Below are positions 8,914 through 17,308 of a DNA stretch of 64,000 bases, piece by piece (within the stretch, counting starts at the first letter, position 1; each line of letters begins with the position of its first letter). Source of the DNA: Halomonas sp. UBA3074. Lineage in GTDB: Bacteria > Pseudomonadota > Gammaproteobacteria > Pseudomonadales > Halomonadaceae. Below the pieces are notes generated by a model. The model searched no databases and was not told the origin of the DNA. It worked only from the letters and a program-made list of their open reading frames with translations. The stretch covers positions 85,267 to 149,266 of the forward strand of contig NZ_DFBS01000014.1 in the NCBI RefSeq assembly GCF_002366715.1. The letters run 5' to 3'. A program made the translations under genes and the position numbers.

Positions 8914-8986
8914 TTGGAGCGGGAAAGGAGATCGACCGGGCTGGCGTTCCAGCTCACGACCCTCTTTTGCTTTACCACGCTATCCA
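8914..8986 (-). pseudogene. Decayed tRNA-Gly copy
   Basis: The 19 bases at 8914-8932 repeat exactly those at 8989-9007 (the 3' acceptor and T-arm side of the intact tRNA-Gly). The following sequence still resembles tRNA-Gly in patches (CACGACCCTC, TTTACCAC, GCTAT) but has lost the anticodon stem, the T-loop consensus and the 5' acceptor strand. The length and position between tRNA-Cys and tRNA-Gly suggest a tandem duplicate that has degenerated. It cannot fold as a normal tRNA. The exact limits are approximate. Confidence 0.65.
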
Positions 8987-8989
8987 AGT

Positions 8990-9064
8990 TGGAGCGGGAA
9001 AGGAGATTCGAACTCCCGACCCTCGCCTTGGCAAGGCGATGCTCTACCACTGAGCTATTCCCGC
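8990..9064 (-). tRNA. tRNA-Gly (anticodon GCC)
   Basis: On the minus strand it begins GCGGGAATAGCTCAGTGGT, has anticodon loop TTGCCAA (GCC) within stem CGCC/GGCG, and ends TTCCCGC-T-CCA with CCA encoded. All arms are intact. It is the first tRNA after pgsA, as in the classical glyW-cysT-leuZ order. Confidence 0.97.
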
Positions 9065-9148
9065 TCGACTCGAGGGCGAATTATACGGATCACCGCTCGC
9101 TTGTCAATCAATGAATTGTTGCGTATTCATTATCTAGTTATCAGCAGC

Positions 9149-9697
9149 TTACATTGAGCGGCTTAGGTGTGGCCAAGCGGCTTTCAGGTACTGAATCATC
9201 GACCACAGGGTTAAGATCGCTGCAGCATAGAGAACAATAATCCCTAATAGCGCCAGGGGCTGTGCGGGCGGAAGCGCCAGTAAGATCAACAGCGATACCA
9301 TCTGTAGCGTTGTTTTCAGCTTGCCTACCCAGGACACGGCCACCATGCCCCGCTTGCCCATTTCGGCCATCCATTCGCGTAATGCCGAAATGACGATTTC
9401 TCGGCCAATAATCACTAGCGCTGGAAGCGTGAGTACCAAGGTTTCGTAGCGCTCAATGAGTAATGCAAGGGCCACGACAACCATGAGTTTGTCGGCCACG
9501 GGGTCTAAAAAGGCGCCAAAAGGCGTTGATTGGTTCCAGCGTCGCGCCAGATAACCATCCAGCCAGTCGGTCACGGAAGCTAACGCAAAGAGGCCAGCGG
9601 CAACAGGCATGCTCCAACTGAAGGGTAGATAAAACAGCACCACCAGCAGCGGAATAAAGGCGATTCTTGCCAGTGTCAGTATGTTGGGTATATTCAT
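9149..9697 (-). CDS. pgsA: PgsA, CDP-diacylglycerol-glycerol-3-phosphate 3-phosphatidyltransferase
   Basis: PgsA makes phosphatidylglycerophosphate, the committed step of phosphatidylglycerol and cardiolipin synthesis in the inner membrane. The 182-residue protein begins MNIPNILTLARIAFIPLLVV. It carries the complete CDP-alcohol phosphotransferase motif, starting SVTDWLDGYLARR and ending GAFLDPVADK with all acidic residues in place, between several membrane helices. It lies downstream of uvrC and upstream of the tRNA cluster on the same strand, the conserved order. Confidence 0.96.
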   Translation of the reverse strand: MNIPNILTLARIAFIPLLVVLFYLPFSWSMPVAAGLFALASVTDWLDGYLARRWNQSTPFGAFLDPVADKLMVVVALALLIERYETLVLTLPALVIIGREIVISALREWMAEMGKRGMVAVSWVGKLKTTLQMVSLLILLALPPAQPLALLGIIVLYAAAILTLWSMIQYLKAAWPHLSRSM

Positions 9698-9793
9698 CGC
9701 AGGGTGCGATCCTTGCCGGAAAATCAGAGGATTCGAAATGTCTGGGGCTCATTCTATCCCCCTTGGCCGATAGCATCTATGCCAAGAGGCGCT

Positions 9794-11608
9794 TTATCCG
9801 TTTAGCGCCCGATAAATACTCTCGGCCAGCGATGCATTGATGCCCGGCACGCGAGCAAGTTCATCTCGGCTGGCCTTTTGCACGCCCTGTAGGCCGCCAA
9901 AGAAGCGCAATAGCTCCCGTCGGCGCTTGGGGCCAATGCCGGGTATGTCCTGCAGCGTAGAAGTACGCCTTGCCTTGTCACGCTGGGCGCGGTGGCCAGC
10001 GATCGCAAAACGGTGCGATTCATCACGGATGTGTTGTATTAAATGCAGGGCCGGAGAGGCCGGGTCCAGGTCGAGCGGATTATCGGCCGTTTCGAGGAAT
10101 AAGCTTTCAAGCCCCGCTTTACGCGTGGTGCCTTTGGCGACACCCAGCAAAATGATGTTGGTGATCTCAAGCGCCTTGAATACCTCACGGGCCATATTGA
10201 GCTGCCCTTTACCACCGTCCACGATCAATATGTCGGGGGCGACCGCCTCACCGCTTTTTACTCGCTTTAAACGTCGGGTGAGTGCCTGCTGCATGGCCGC
10301 GTAGTCGTCACCTGCGACTACCCCCTCGATGCGGAAGTGGCGATAATCACTTTTACGCGGCCCTTGGTGGTCAAACACCACACACGAGGCAACGGTCGCT
10401 TCGCCATGGCTATGGCTGATGTCAAAACACTCCAGGCGTTGAGGCGTTTCCTCCAAGCCGAGTGCCTTCTGTAGGGCGGTAAAGCGCTGAGTAAGCTGCG
10501 TTTGATTGGCAAGCTGCGACGCCAATTGCTGCTCCGCGTTGGTAATCGCCAGCTGTTGCCATTGGGCGCGGTGACCGCGTACTTGGCTGGTGACGCGTAT
10601 GCGCTTACCCGCCTGCTGGGTCAGCGCCTCGGCGATCAGTTCGCTATCGTCGAGCGGATGACTGGTAATCACTTCGCTGGGAACATTATGCGGTTGGCCA
10701 AAATAGTATTGGCTCACCACTTCGGTGAGCAGTGTCTCTAGCGGAAGATCCAGGTCGTTTTTCGGCGTGTGGTGGCGCGCGCCCAGTAGACGTCCGTCGC
10801 GGACGCTGAGTACTGAGACACCCAGGGCGCCGGGGCGCTGTGCCAGGGCGAAAATGTCGGCATCACCATCACCGGTATCAACAAACTGGCGCTGCTGAAG
10901 CTGGCGCAACTGCTGAACCTGGTCACGTAGACGAGCGGCTTCCTCAAAGTTAAGCGCTTTGCTGGCCACTTCCATGGCGGCCATCAGCTCTTGAGTTACG
11001 TTCTCGCTTTTGCCTTCCAGGCACATCACCGCGTGCTCAACGTCGCGCTGATAATCTTCGGCAGAAATATAGTCCACGCAGGGCGCGCTGCAGCGCTGAA
11101 TCTGATACTGCAAACAGGGGCGCGAGCGGTGCGCAAACACGCTGTCTTCGCAGTTACGGATAAGGAATATTTTTTGCATCAGTGCCAGGCTTTCTCTGAC
11201 GGCACCGCTGCTGGGATAAGGGCCTAAATAGCGGCCATCGTCGCTCCGCTGGCGAGCGCGCTTATACTCAAGTGCTGGGTAGGGGTGGCGGTCGGTGACA
11301 AAGACAAACGGATAGGACTTATCGTCGCGCAATAAAATATTGTAGGGCGGACGCAGTTGTTTAATGAGCGTTTGTTCGAGAAGAAGCGCCTCGGTTTCCG
11401 TACGGGTAACGGTGACCTGGACATCGGCGATGCGCCCCACCATGGCCTGGGTTTTGGTGTTTAACTGGCCACGGAAATAACTGGCAAGACGCGCTTTTAA
11501 GCGCTTTGCTTTACCCACATAGAGCGTGTTGCTTTGTGCATCGAGCATGCGATAAACACCTGGAGAGGTGCTAACCGAGCTCAGGAATTGTTTCGAATCA
11601 AAGGTCAT
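9794..11608 (-). CDS. uvrC: UvrC, excinuclease ABC subunit C
   Basis: UvrC makes both incisions in nucleotide excision repair. The 604-residue product has an N-terminal GIY-YIG nuclease (GVYRMLDAQSNTLYVGKAK), a UvrB-interacting UVR motif (ASKALNFEEAARLRDQVQQL), the RNase H-like C-terminal nuclease (LECFDISHSHGEATVASCV; ILIVDGGKGQLNMA), and tandem helix-hairpin-helix at the end (IPGIGPKRRRELLRFFGG; VPGINASLAESIYRAL). Length is normal. It follows the gacA/uvrY-type regulator by about 40 bases, as usual in gammaproteobacteria. Confidence 0.97.
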   Translation of the reverse strand: MTFDSKQFLSSVSTSPGVYRMLDAQSNTLYVGKAKRLKARLASYFRGQLNTKTQAMVGRIADVQVTVTRTETEALLLEQTLIKQLRPPYNILLRDDKSYPFVFVTDRHPYPALEYKRARQRSDDGRYLGPYPSSGAVRESLALMQKIFLIRNCEDSVFAHRSRPCLQYQIQRCSAPCVDYISAEDYQRDVEHAVMCLEGKSENVTQELMAAMEVASKALNFEEAARLRDQVQQLRQLQQRQFVDTGDGDADIFALAQRPGALGVSVLSVRDGRLLGARHHTPKNDLDLPLETLLTEVVSQYYFGQPHNVPSEVITSHPLDDSELIAEALTQQAGKRIRVTSQVRGHRAQWQQLAITNAEQQLASQLANQTQLTQRFTALQKALGLEETPQRLECFDISHSHGEATVASCVVFDHQGPRKSDYRHFRIEGVVAGDDYAAMQQALTRRLKRVKSGEAVAPDILIVDGGKGQLNMAREVFKALEITNIILLGVAKGTTRKAGLESLFLETADNPLDLDPASPALHLIQHIRDESHRFAIAGHRAQRDKARRTSTLQDIPGIGPKRRRELLRFFGGLQGVQKASRDELARVPGINASLAESIYRALNG

Positions 11609-11649
11609 ATCAGTGTATCGGTACCCAACAACAGCAGGGGAGGATGAGG

Positions 11650-12300
11650 TTAAATCTGGGTAGCGTCAAACCCTTCGACTAGCCCATGGCGTAGCGCTAA
11701 GTGCGTCAGCTCAACGTCAGTGGCCACCTGGAGTTTATCAAACAGTCGGTAGCGGTATGTGTTTACCGTTTTAGGGCTTAAATGTAGACGATCAGAGATA
11801 TCTTGCACGCGCTGACAGTTCACAATCATCAGGGCAATCTGTAGCTCACGGTGAGAAAGGTGGCTAAACGGATTGTCTTCGTTGGTAAAGTGCGACAGTG
11901 CCAAGCGTTGCGCGATTTCCTGACTGACATAGCGCCGCCCATGAAAGACTTGGCGTATGGCGTCGGTCATTTCTATCGCGTCAGCGCCTTTGCTTAAAAA
12001 GCCGGAGGCACCGGCTTCCAGCATGCGCCGCAATACGCTGTCTTCCATATGCGCGGTCAAGATCAAGACCTTGACGTCTTCCATGTTGCGGTGAATGCGG
12101 CGTGTGGCTTCAAGGCCCCCGATGCCTGGCATGCGTATGTCCATGAGCACGATATCAGGCTTAAGGTGGCGACACTGTGTCACTGCACTTTCACCGTCGT
12201 CGACCTCGCCCACAATTTTAATGTCGCACTCTTCGTTTAGCAGATGAGCAATGCTAGTTCTTACTAGGTGATGATCATCGGCGATAAGGACACTGATCAA
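11650..12300 (-). CDS. uvrY: GacA/UvrY-family response regulator
   Basis: A 216-residue NarL/FixJ-type regulator, the DNA-binding partner of a BarA/GacS-type sensor in the Gac/Rsm system, which activates CsrA-antagonising small RNAs. The receiver spans about residues 1-120, with the acidic pair ADDHH, the phosphoacceptor Asp in DIVLMDIRMPGIGG, and LSKGAD holding the conserved Lys. The LuxR-type HTH is LSHRELQIALMIVNC followed by ISDRLHLSPKTVNTYRYR. It is the first gene of the operon with uvrC and pgsA, an arrangement that identifies it as the GacA/UvrY orthologue. No sensor gene is in the window. Confidence 0.94.
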   Translation of the reverse strand: MISVLIADDHHLVRTSIAHLLNEECDIKIVGEVDDGESAVTQCRHLKPDIVLMDIRMPGIGGLEATRRIHRNMEDVKVLILTAHMEDSVLRRMLEAGASGFLSKGADAIEMTDAIRQVFHGRRYVSQEIAQRLALSHFTNEDNPFSHLSHRELQIALMIVNCQRVQDISDRLHLSPKTVNTYRYRLFDKLQVATDVELTHLALRHGLVEGFDATQI

Positions 12301-12518
12301 TGGACAGGCTCCTGCATGGAAACATCATGGGCTCAGGCGTTGGCCTCGTAGGCGACTCAATCTTGCTGACTGCATCTTACTAAATGCATCTTATTAACTG
12401 CCTATAGAGTGCCACAGCTGACGACAAAGGAGAATTAGTTAACGCTGATGGTTCAAAAACTTGACCGAGGTAGGTGATCATCGTAGTATCCGCCTCGCTG
12501 TAAGAAAGCGCGGTATAC

Positions 12519-12594
12519 GGGGCCTTAGCTCAGCTGGGAGAGCGCAACACTGGCAGTGTTGAGGTCAGCGGTTCGATCCCGCTAGGCTCCACCA
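12519..12594 (+). tRNA. tRNA-Ala (anticodon GGC)
   Basis: It begins GGGGCCTTAGCTCAGCTGGG and ends AGGCTCC-ACCA with CCA encoded. The anticodon stem AACA/TGTT encloses CTGGCAG, giving GGC. D- and T-arms are intact (GGTTCGATCCC). It stands alone, divergent from gacA/uvrY and convergent with argF. Confidence 0.97.
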
Positions 12595-12617
12595 TGTTTT
12601 CGATAATAGATTATAGT

Positions 12618-12649
12618 AAAAAAGCCTCGTTGATTAACGAGGCTTTTTT
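12618..12649. terminator. Bidirectional intrinsic terminator between tRNA-Ala and argF
   Basis: A perfect 14-base inverted repeat (12618-12631 and 12636-12649) with a 4-base loop. It has six A on the left and six T on the right, so it can terminate the tRNA-Ala transcript on the plus strand and argF on the minus strand. Confidence 0.92.
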
Positions 12650-12680
12650 CGTTTTACGCCTTACTAAGCTGCTTGGCTTA

Positions 12681-13601
12681 CTAAGTGGCCACTTTGCCCA
12701 ATAGTAAAAACTCAATCAGTGCTTTTTGTGCATGCAGGCGATTGCCCGCTTCCTGCCAGACCACGGCGCGTGGGTCGTCAAGCAGGGTCATGCTGATTTC
12801 CTCGCCGCGGTGGGCTGGTAGACAGTGCAGGAACAGTACTTCCTGATTTGCCTGGTCAAGCATCGCTTCGGTGACTTGAAACCCGGCGAAATCCGCTTCG
12901 CGTTTGGCCTGCTCCTCTTCCTGTCCCATCGAGGCCCAGACATCGGTAGTGATCAGGTCAGCACCTTTTGCCGCGGCTTGTGGGTCATGTAACAACGTGA
13001 CGTGATCGCCTGCCGCCGCCATAATGTCGGCACGGGGTTCATAGCCTTTCGGGCAGCATATGCGCAGGTGGAAATCGAACTGGCGGGCTGCATTGATCCA
13101 CGAATGGCACATGTTGTTACCATCGCCAATCCATACCGCGGTGCAACCCTTGACACTACCGCGTAGCTCGGTCCAGGTCATCACGTCGGCGAGCAGTTGG
13201 CACGGGTGGTAGTCATCGCTGAGCGCGTTAATGACGGGCACGCTGCTGGCGCTGGCGTAGGTTTCCAGCCCCGCGTGGGAGAACGTGCGGATCATGACCG
13301 CATCGACCATCTCTGATAAGACCCGAGCGGTGTCTTCAATCGGTTCACCACGGCCTAGCTGGGTGTCGCGGGGGGAGAGAAAGAGGGCGTGACCCCCAAA
13401 TTGTGCCATGCCCGTTTCGAAGGAGACGCGGGTACGCGTTGAAGATTTTTCAAAAATCATCGCCAACGTACGGTTGGAGAATGGCGTGTAAACAGGACCT
13501 TGAGCCTTTAATTCGGTCTTGATGGTAATGGCGCGCTGAATCAAATAATCCAGCTCGTCCGGGGTCAAATCTAACAAGGTCAGGAAATGGCGTGTCGCCA
13601 T
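12681..13601 (-). CDS. argF: ArgF, ornithine carbamoyltransferase
   Basis: ArgF joins carbamoyl phosphate and ornithine to give citrulline in arginine synthesis. The 306-residue product shows the carbamoyl-phosphate motif EKSSTRTRVSFE, the HPCQLLADV substrate loop, WIGDGNNMCHSW, and the ornithine-binding Cys in LFLHCLPAHRGEE. Length matches the anabolic enzymes (about 305). It stands alone on the minus strand and ends at a shared terminator with tRNA-Ala. Confidence 0.96.
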   Translation of the reverse strand: MATRHFLTLLDLTPDELDYLIQRAITIKTELKAQGPVYTPFSNRTLAMIFEKSSTRTRVSFETGMAQFGGHALFLSPRDTQLGRGEPIEDTARVLSEMVDAVMIRTFSHAGLETYASASSVPVINALSDDYHPCQLLADVMTWTELRGSVKGCTAVWIGDGNNMCHSWINAARQFDFHLRICCPKGYEPRADIMAAAGDHVTLLHDPQAAAKGADLITTDVWASMGQEEEQAKREADFAGFQVTEAMLDQANQEVLFLHCLPAHRGEEISMTLLDDPRAVVWQEAGNRLHAQKALIEFLLLGKVAT

Positions 13602-13796
13602 AAGGGCTTCTCTCCGCGCAAAAACACTATCCTAGCTATGCGGCAGGGGATGCGCAACGCGAACGGCATGCGTAGAATAGCCCCACACGTTAAAGCCGAG
13701 CGCTTTACTCAGGTACTTTTTAAACTGCTACGCTCTAGTGCTATGTTTCAAGAACGTAGAGAGTGAGCATCGGCCATCAACAAGCGAGGAAATTGT

Positions 13797-14147
13797 ATGA
13801 GCACTACTGCCGAAAACATTCAGCGTCAAATCAGCGAAAACCCGATCCTTATCTTCATGAAAGGGTCGCCACAGTTGCCACAGTGCGGTTTTTCCGCCCA
13901 GACCGTGCAAGCCTTGATGAGCTGCGGTGAGCGCTTTGCGTTCGTGAATGTTCTGGATAACCCCGACATTCGCGCTGAGCTACCGAAGATCGCTAACTGG
14001 CCGACATTCCCTCAGTTATGGGTAGAAGGCGAGCTAGTCGGTGGCTGTGACATCGTGGTGGAAATGCATCAAAACGGTGAGCTGGAAAAACTGGTGAAAG
14101 CCGCCGCCGAACGCGCAGGTGCCGCCGAGGCTGGAGACAACGCTTAA
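13797..14147 (+). CDS. grxD: GrxD, monothiol glutaredoxin (Grx4 type)
   Basis: A 116-residue monothiol glutaredoxin that carries [2Fe-2S] clusters bound with glutathione and BolA-type partners. It begins MSTTAENIQRQISENPILIF and has KGSPQLPQCGFS with the CGFS active site. The glutathione-binding segments NWPTFPQLWVEGELVGGCD and the C-terminal MHQNGELEKLV are also present. Gene order gives no further hint. It is followed by two hairpins and dnaX. Confidence 0.96.
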   Translation: MSTTAENIQRQISENPILIFMKGSPQLPQCGFSAQTVQALMSCGERFAFVNVLDNPDIRAELPKIANWPTFPQLWVEGELVGGCDIVVEMHQNGELEKLVKAAAERAGAAEAGDNA

Positions 14148-14170
14148 CGCTTGCCGTGCACTCCGCCCCA

Positions 14171-14199
14171 AGCGGTTGGCGGGCTATGGTGCAACCGCT
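14171..14199. other. Inverted repeat after grxD
   Basis: Perfect 8-base arms AGCGGTTG (14171-14178) and CAACCGCT (14192-14199), followed within about ten bases by CCTTTTGTT. It could be a weak terminator of grxD. The T-run is short, so this is tentative. Confidence 0.45.
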
Positions 14200-14227
14200 A
14201 GAATGACCTTTTGTTATGCACCGTGGC

Positions 14228-14261
14228 ACTTACCCCGCGCTGTTCTCAGTGCGGGGTAAGT
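14228..14261. other. GC-rich hairpin just upstream of dnaX
   Basis: Arms ACTTACCCCGC (14228-14238) and GCGGGGTAAGT (14251-14261) form a perfect 11-base stem with a 12-base loop, 26 bases before the dnaX start codon. There is no T-run after it. It may terminate grxD inefficiently or shape the dnaX leader; I cannot tell which from sequence. Confidence 0.45.
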
Positions 14262-14287
14262 TAGCCCGTTGAAGGAAGTACAGCTTC

Positions 14288-16261
14288 ATGAGCTATCAGG
14301 TTCTGGCCCGCAAGTGGCGACCTCGCACATTCCACGAACTCGTTGGTCAGGCCCATGTTCAACGCGCCCTGGTAAATGCCCTTGATCAGGGGCGTCTCCA
14401 TCATGCTTACCTTTTTACAGGTACCCGCGGGGTGGGCAAAACCACCTTGGCGCGCATCCTTGCCAAGTGTTTAAACTGCACGGCCAACGGCCGTGGTGAT
14501 GAAGGTATTACTTCCACTCCCTGTGGGCAGTGCGATAGCTGCCAAGCTATCGATGATGGCCGCTTCGTCGACTTGATCGAGGTCGATGCAGCCTCTCGAA
14601 CCAAGGTCGAGGATACCCGCGAACTGCTCGACAATGTTCAGTACTCGCCGACCCAAGGGCGCTATAAGGTGTACCTGATCGATGAGGTGCACATGCTCTC
14701 CACCAGCAGTTTTAATGCGCTGTTAAAAACGCTGGAAGAGCCGCCCCCACACGTTAAATTTCTGCTAGCGACCACCGACCCGCAAAAGCTGCCACCCACG
14801 GTGCTCTCGCGCTGCCTGCAATTTACCCTCAAGCATATGCCGCCTGAGCGTGTCGTTGAGCATCTCACCTATGTATTGGGCGAGGAAGGTGTCGCGTTTG
14901 ATGAGAGCGCCTTGTGGTTGCTGGGTAAAGCAGCGGAAGGCTCGATGCGCGATGCCATGAGCCTGACTGATCAGGCCATCGCCTTTGGTCAGGGAGCGGT
15001 GCGCCATGCCGATGTGGCCGCCATGTTGGGCACGTTGGATCACCGTCATATTCTTGGCTTAGCCGACGCGCTGGCCGATGTCGATGTGCAACGATTGTTG
15101 GCAGAGGTGGCGCAGTTAGCAGAACAGGGTCCCGACTTTTCCGCTGTGTTGGATGAGTTATCGAGCATGTTGCACCGCCTGGCGGTGGCACAAATGGTGC
15201 CCGACGCGGTGGATAATAGCCACGGCGACCGTGACGTGGTTCTGCAACTGGCGAGCCGTTTTACCGCGGAAGATATACAACTCTATTATCAAATCGGTAT
15301 TCAGGGGCGTGGTGATATGGTTCACGCGCCGGATCTACGCAGCGCTTTGGAGATGACACTGCTGCGCATGCTGGCGTTTCGTCCGCAAGGTGTCCCTAAG
15401 CCGCCACGCACGCCGTTGCCATTGCGTCGCGAGCCCTCGCAGGAAGCAAGCGTGGGCACTCAGGCGCCTCCGCCAATACAAGCGCCAGGCGTCACCGAGC
15501 GTTCAGCGCCCACTACTGCCACTGCTACGCAGGCCCGCCCGGCGCCAAGCGCTGCGGCTGCGCCGCCCGCAGAACTCAGTGACGAGCGTAGTGAGGCGCC
15601 TGATCAAAGCGGGGGGGCAGCGTCTACACCGCCAGAAGCGCCTGTCGCGCCCCCCGTCGCGTCAGCGTCTGAGCAGGCGCCGCCCCAAGCGCCGCCGCCA
15701 TGGGTAGTCGATGCCGAAACAACGGACGCAGACAGCGTTTCGCCAGCGCCCCACCCAGTGCCTGCCGCGGCGTCGCCAGTAGCTCCCGAGCCAGACAGTT
15801 CGCCTGTAGAGGAAGCGTCTGCGCCTTTACAGGAAGAGCCAGCGCCGGTAAGCACCACTGGCGCGATAGATAACGACCAATGGTTAGCATGCTTCGATGC
15901 ACTGGGGTTAGGTGGTTTGACGCGCAATCTGGCAGGAAACTGCTTGGTCGAAAGTGATGACGGCAGCTTGCTGACTCTTCGCCTGGATCCTAGCCAGGAG
16001 GCCATGCAGGCCGAAGTACACCAAACACGTATCGAGCGGGCGCTAAAAGAGCAGGGCATGCCGCGGCGAATAGCGTTTTACGTCGCTGAGTTGCCTAAAA
16101 GCATAGAAACGCCCCGTCAGCGAGAAGATCGCCTGAATCAGGAGCGTCATGCCCAGGCGGTTGATCTACTCAATCATGACCCCCATGTACAGAAATTACA
16201 GCAGGCGTTTGGGGCAAAGCTGATAGAATCCAGCGTTAAGCCTGCCGATGAAATGCGCTAA
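14288..16261 (+). CDS. dnaX: DnaX, DNA polymerase III tau (and possibly gamma) subunit
   Basis: DnaX is the clamp-loader ATPase that ties the replicase together. The 657-residue product begins MSYQVLARKWRPRTFHELVG. It has Walker A GTRGVGKTTLARI, a zinc module with four cysteines (CLNC with PCGQCDSCQ), a DEVHML Walker B and the arginine finger LSRCLQF. A long Ala/Pro-rich linker spans about residues 370-510, then comes a tau-specific C-terminal part. I see no A-AAA-AAG slippery run at the domain III end, so the frameshift that makes gamma in E. coli is not evident. ybaB and recR follow in the conserved order. Confidence 0.96.
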   Translation: MSYQVLARKWRPRTFHELVGQAHVQRALVNALDQGRLHHAYLFTGTRGVGKTTLARILAKCLNCTANGRGDEGITSTPCGQCDSCQAIDDGRFVDLIEVDAASRTKVEDTRELLDNVQYSPTQGRYKVYLIDEVHMLSTSSFNALLKTLEEPPPHVKFLLATTDPQKLPPTVLSRCLQFTLKHMPPERVVEHLTYVLGEEGVAFDESALWLLGKAAEGSMRDAMSLTDQAIAFGQGAVRHADVAAMLGTLDHRHILGLADALADVDVQRLLAEVAQLAEQGPDFSAVLDELSSMLHRLAVAQMVPDAVDNSHGDRDVVLQLASRFTAEDIQLYYQIGIQGRGDMVHAPDLRSALEMTLLRMLAFRPQGVPKPPRTPLPLRREPSQEASVGTQAPPPIQAPGVTERSAPTTATATQARPAPSAAAAPPAELSDERSEAPDQSGGAASTPPEAPVAPPVASASEQAPPQAPPPWVVDAETTDADSVSPAPHPVPAAASPVAPEPDSSPVEEASAPLQEEPAPVSTTGAIDNDQWLACFDALGLGGLTRNLAGNCLVESDDGSLLTLRLDPSQEAMQAEVHQTRIERALKEQGMPRRIAFYVAELPKSIETPRQREDRLNQERHAQAVDLLNHDPHVQKLQQAFGAKLIESSVKPADEMR

Positions 16262-16320
16262 GCTAGTTGTCATATCGTGGCAACATTGACCTATCATTTA
16301 ACACCGTTGGAGATCAGACC

Positions 16321-16647
16321 ATGCTTAAAGGTGGAATGGGCAACTTGATGAAACAAGCCCAAGAGATGCAGGAAAAAATGCAGCGCGTTCAGGAAGAAGT
16401 CGCCAAGGCAGAAGTACAGGGCGAGGCGGGCGCTGGTATGGTCAAGGTCACCATGAATGGTCGGCATGACGTTTCCAATGTGTCCATTGACCCCAGCGTG
16501 ATGGAAGAGGACAAAGAGCTTCTGGAAGACTTGCTAGCCGCGGCCGTTAACGATGCGGTGCGCAAGCTGGAAGTTAACTCGAAAGAGAAAATGGAAGAAG
16601 CGACAGCGGGCTTGAACCTTCCTCCCGGCTTTAAGATGCCGTTCTAA
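16321..16647 (+). CDS. ybaB: YbaB/EbfC nucleoid-associated protein
   Basis: A 108-residue dimeric DNA-binding protein of the YbaB/EbfC family. I start it at the ATG at 16321 (MLKGGMGNLMKQAQEMQ), which is the family N-terminus. An upstream in-frame extension to 16267 lacks family residues. The central GEAGAGMVKVTMNGRHDV and C-terminal GLNLPPGFKMPF are conserved hallmarks. It sits between dnaX and recR, 3 bases before recR, so it is co-transcribed with replication and repair genes. Confidence 0.95.
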   Translation: MLKGGMGNLMKQAQEMQEKMQRVQEEVAKAEVQGEAGAGMVKVTMNGRHDVSNVSIDPSVMEEDKELLEDLLAAAVNDAVRKLEVNSKEKMEEATAGLNLPPGFKMPF

Positions 16648-16650
16648 GCA

Positions 16651-17256
16651 ATGCGTTTTTCTCCTCTCGTTGAGCAATTGATGGATGCTTTTCGCGTGCT
16701 GCCAGGCGTTGGACCTAAAACGGCCCAGCGCATGGCCATGCATCTACTTGAACGCGAACGCCCAGGCGGGCAGCGTCTTGCAGCGGTTATTCAACAGGCG
16801 ATAGACGAAGTGGGCTACTGTCAGCGTTGCCGAACGCTAACGGAAGCCGATATTTGTCTCCTCTGTGAAAGCCCGCGTCGTGATGATGCGCTGCTGTGTG
16901 TGGTCGAGTCGCCTGCCGACCAGCTGGCGATCGAGGAAGCCGGTGGCTTTAAAGGCCGCTATTTTGTGCTGCACGGCCATCTTTCGCCGTTAGACGGTAT
17001 CGGGCCTGAATCCATCGGGCTTGATTTGCTCGAAGCGCGCGTCGCAGAAGGGCTAATCGAAGAAGTGGTGTTGGCGACCAATCCTACGATCGAAGGAGAG
17101 GCGACGGCGCACTATATTGCCTCACAGCTGGCCGAATACGGTGTCAAACTCTCGCGGCTAGCCTATGGTGTTCCCATGGGCGGTGAGCTGGAGTATGTCG
17201 ATGGCGGCACCTTGAGTCGTGCGTTTAACGGCCGTTTGCCCTTTGCCAGCGAATAA
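16651..17256 (+). CDS. recR: RecR, recombination mediator protein
   Basis: RecR with RecO and RecF loads RecA on gapped DNA. The 201-residue product has an N-terminal helix-hairpin-helix (LPGVGPKTAQRMAMHLLER), a four-Cys zinc finger (CQRCRTLTEADICLLCESP), a TOPRIM domain (LLCVVESPADQLAIEEAG; FVLHGHLSPLDGIGPESIG) and the C-terminal Walker-like LAYGVPMGGELEYVDGGTL. Length is typical, and the dnaX-ybaB-recR operon is conserved. Confidence 0.97.
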   Translation: MRFSPLVEQLMDAFRVLPGVGPKTAQRMAMHLLERERPGGQRLAAVIQQAIDEVGYCQRCRTLTEADICLLCESPRRDDALLCVVESPADQLAIEEAGGFKGRYFVLHGHLSPLDGIGPESIGLDLLEARVAEGLIEEVVLATNPTIEGEATAHYIASQLAEYGVKLSRLAYGVPMGGELEYVDGGTLSRAFNGRLPFASE

Positions 17257-17308
17257 GCCTACCTAAACGCAAACGCTTTCGCGTTTGCGCCAACTTGGAA
17301 GATTGCTT

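Noticed and set aside
8914..9114. Open frame on the plus strand across the tRNA-Gly genes
   Set aside because: It runs antisense through an intact tRNA and its decayed copy; no ribosome site and no family resemblance.
9837..10304. Plus-strand frame inside uvrC
   Set aside because: Shadow of the conserved UvrC C-terminal coding sequence.
14148..14287. Possible small structured RNA (signal recognition particle RNA type) before dnaX
   Set aside because: The conserved GGTCAGG...GGAAGGAAGCAGCC core of SRP RNA is not present; only two simple hairpins are seen.
15604..16059. Long antisense frame of 151 codons within dnaX
   Set aside because: It lies opposite the GC-rich Ala/Pro linker of dnaX, where antisense frames stay open by composition; dnaX itself is unambiguous.
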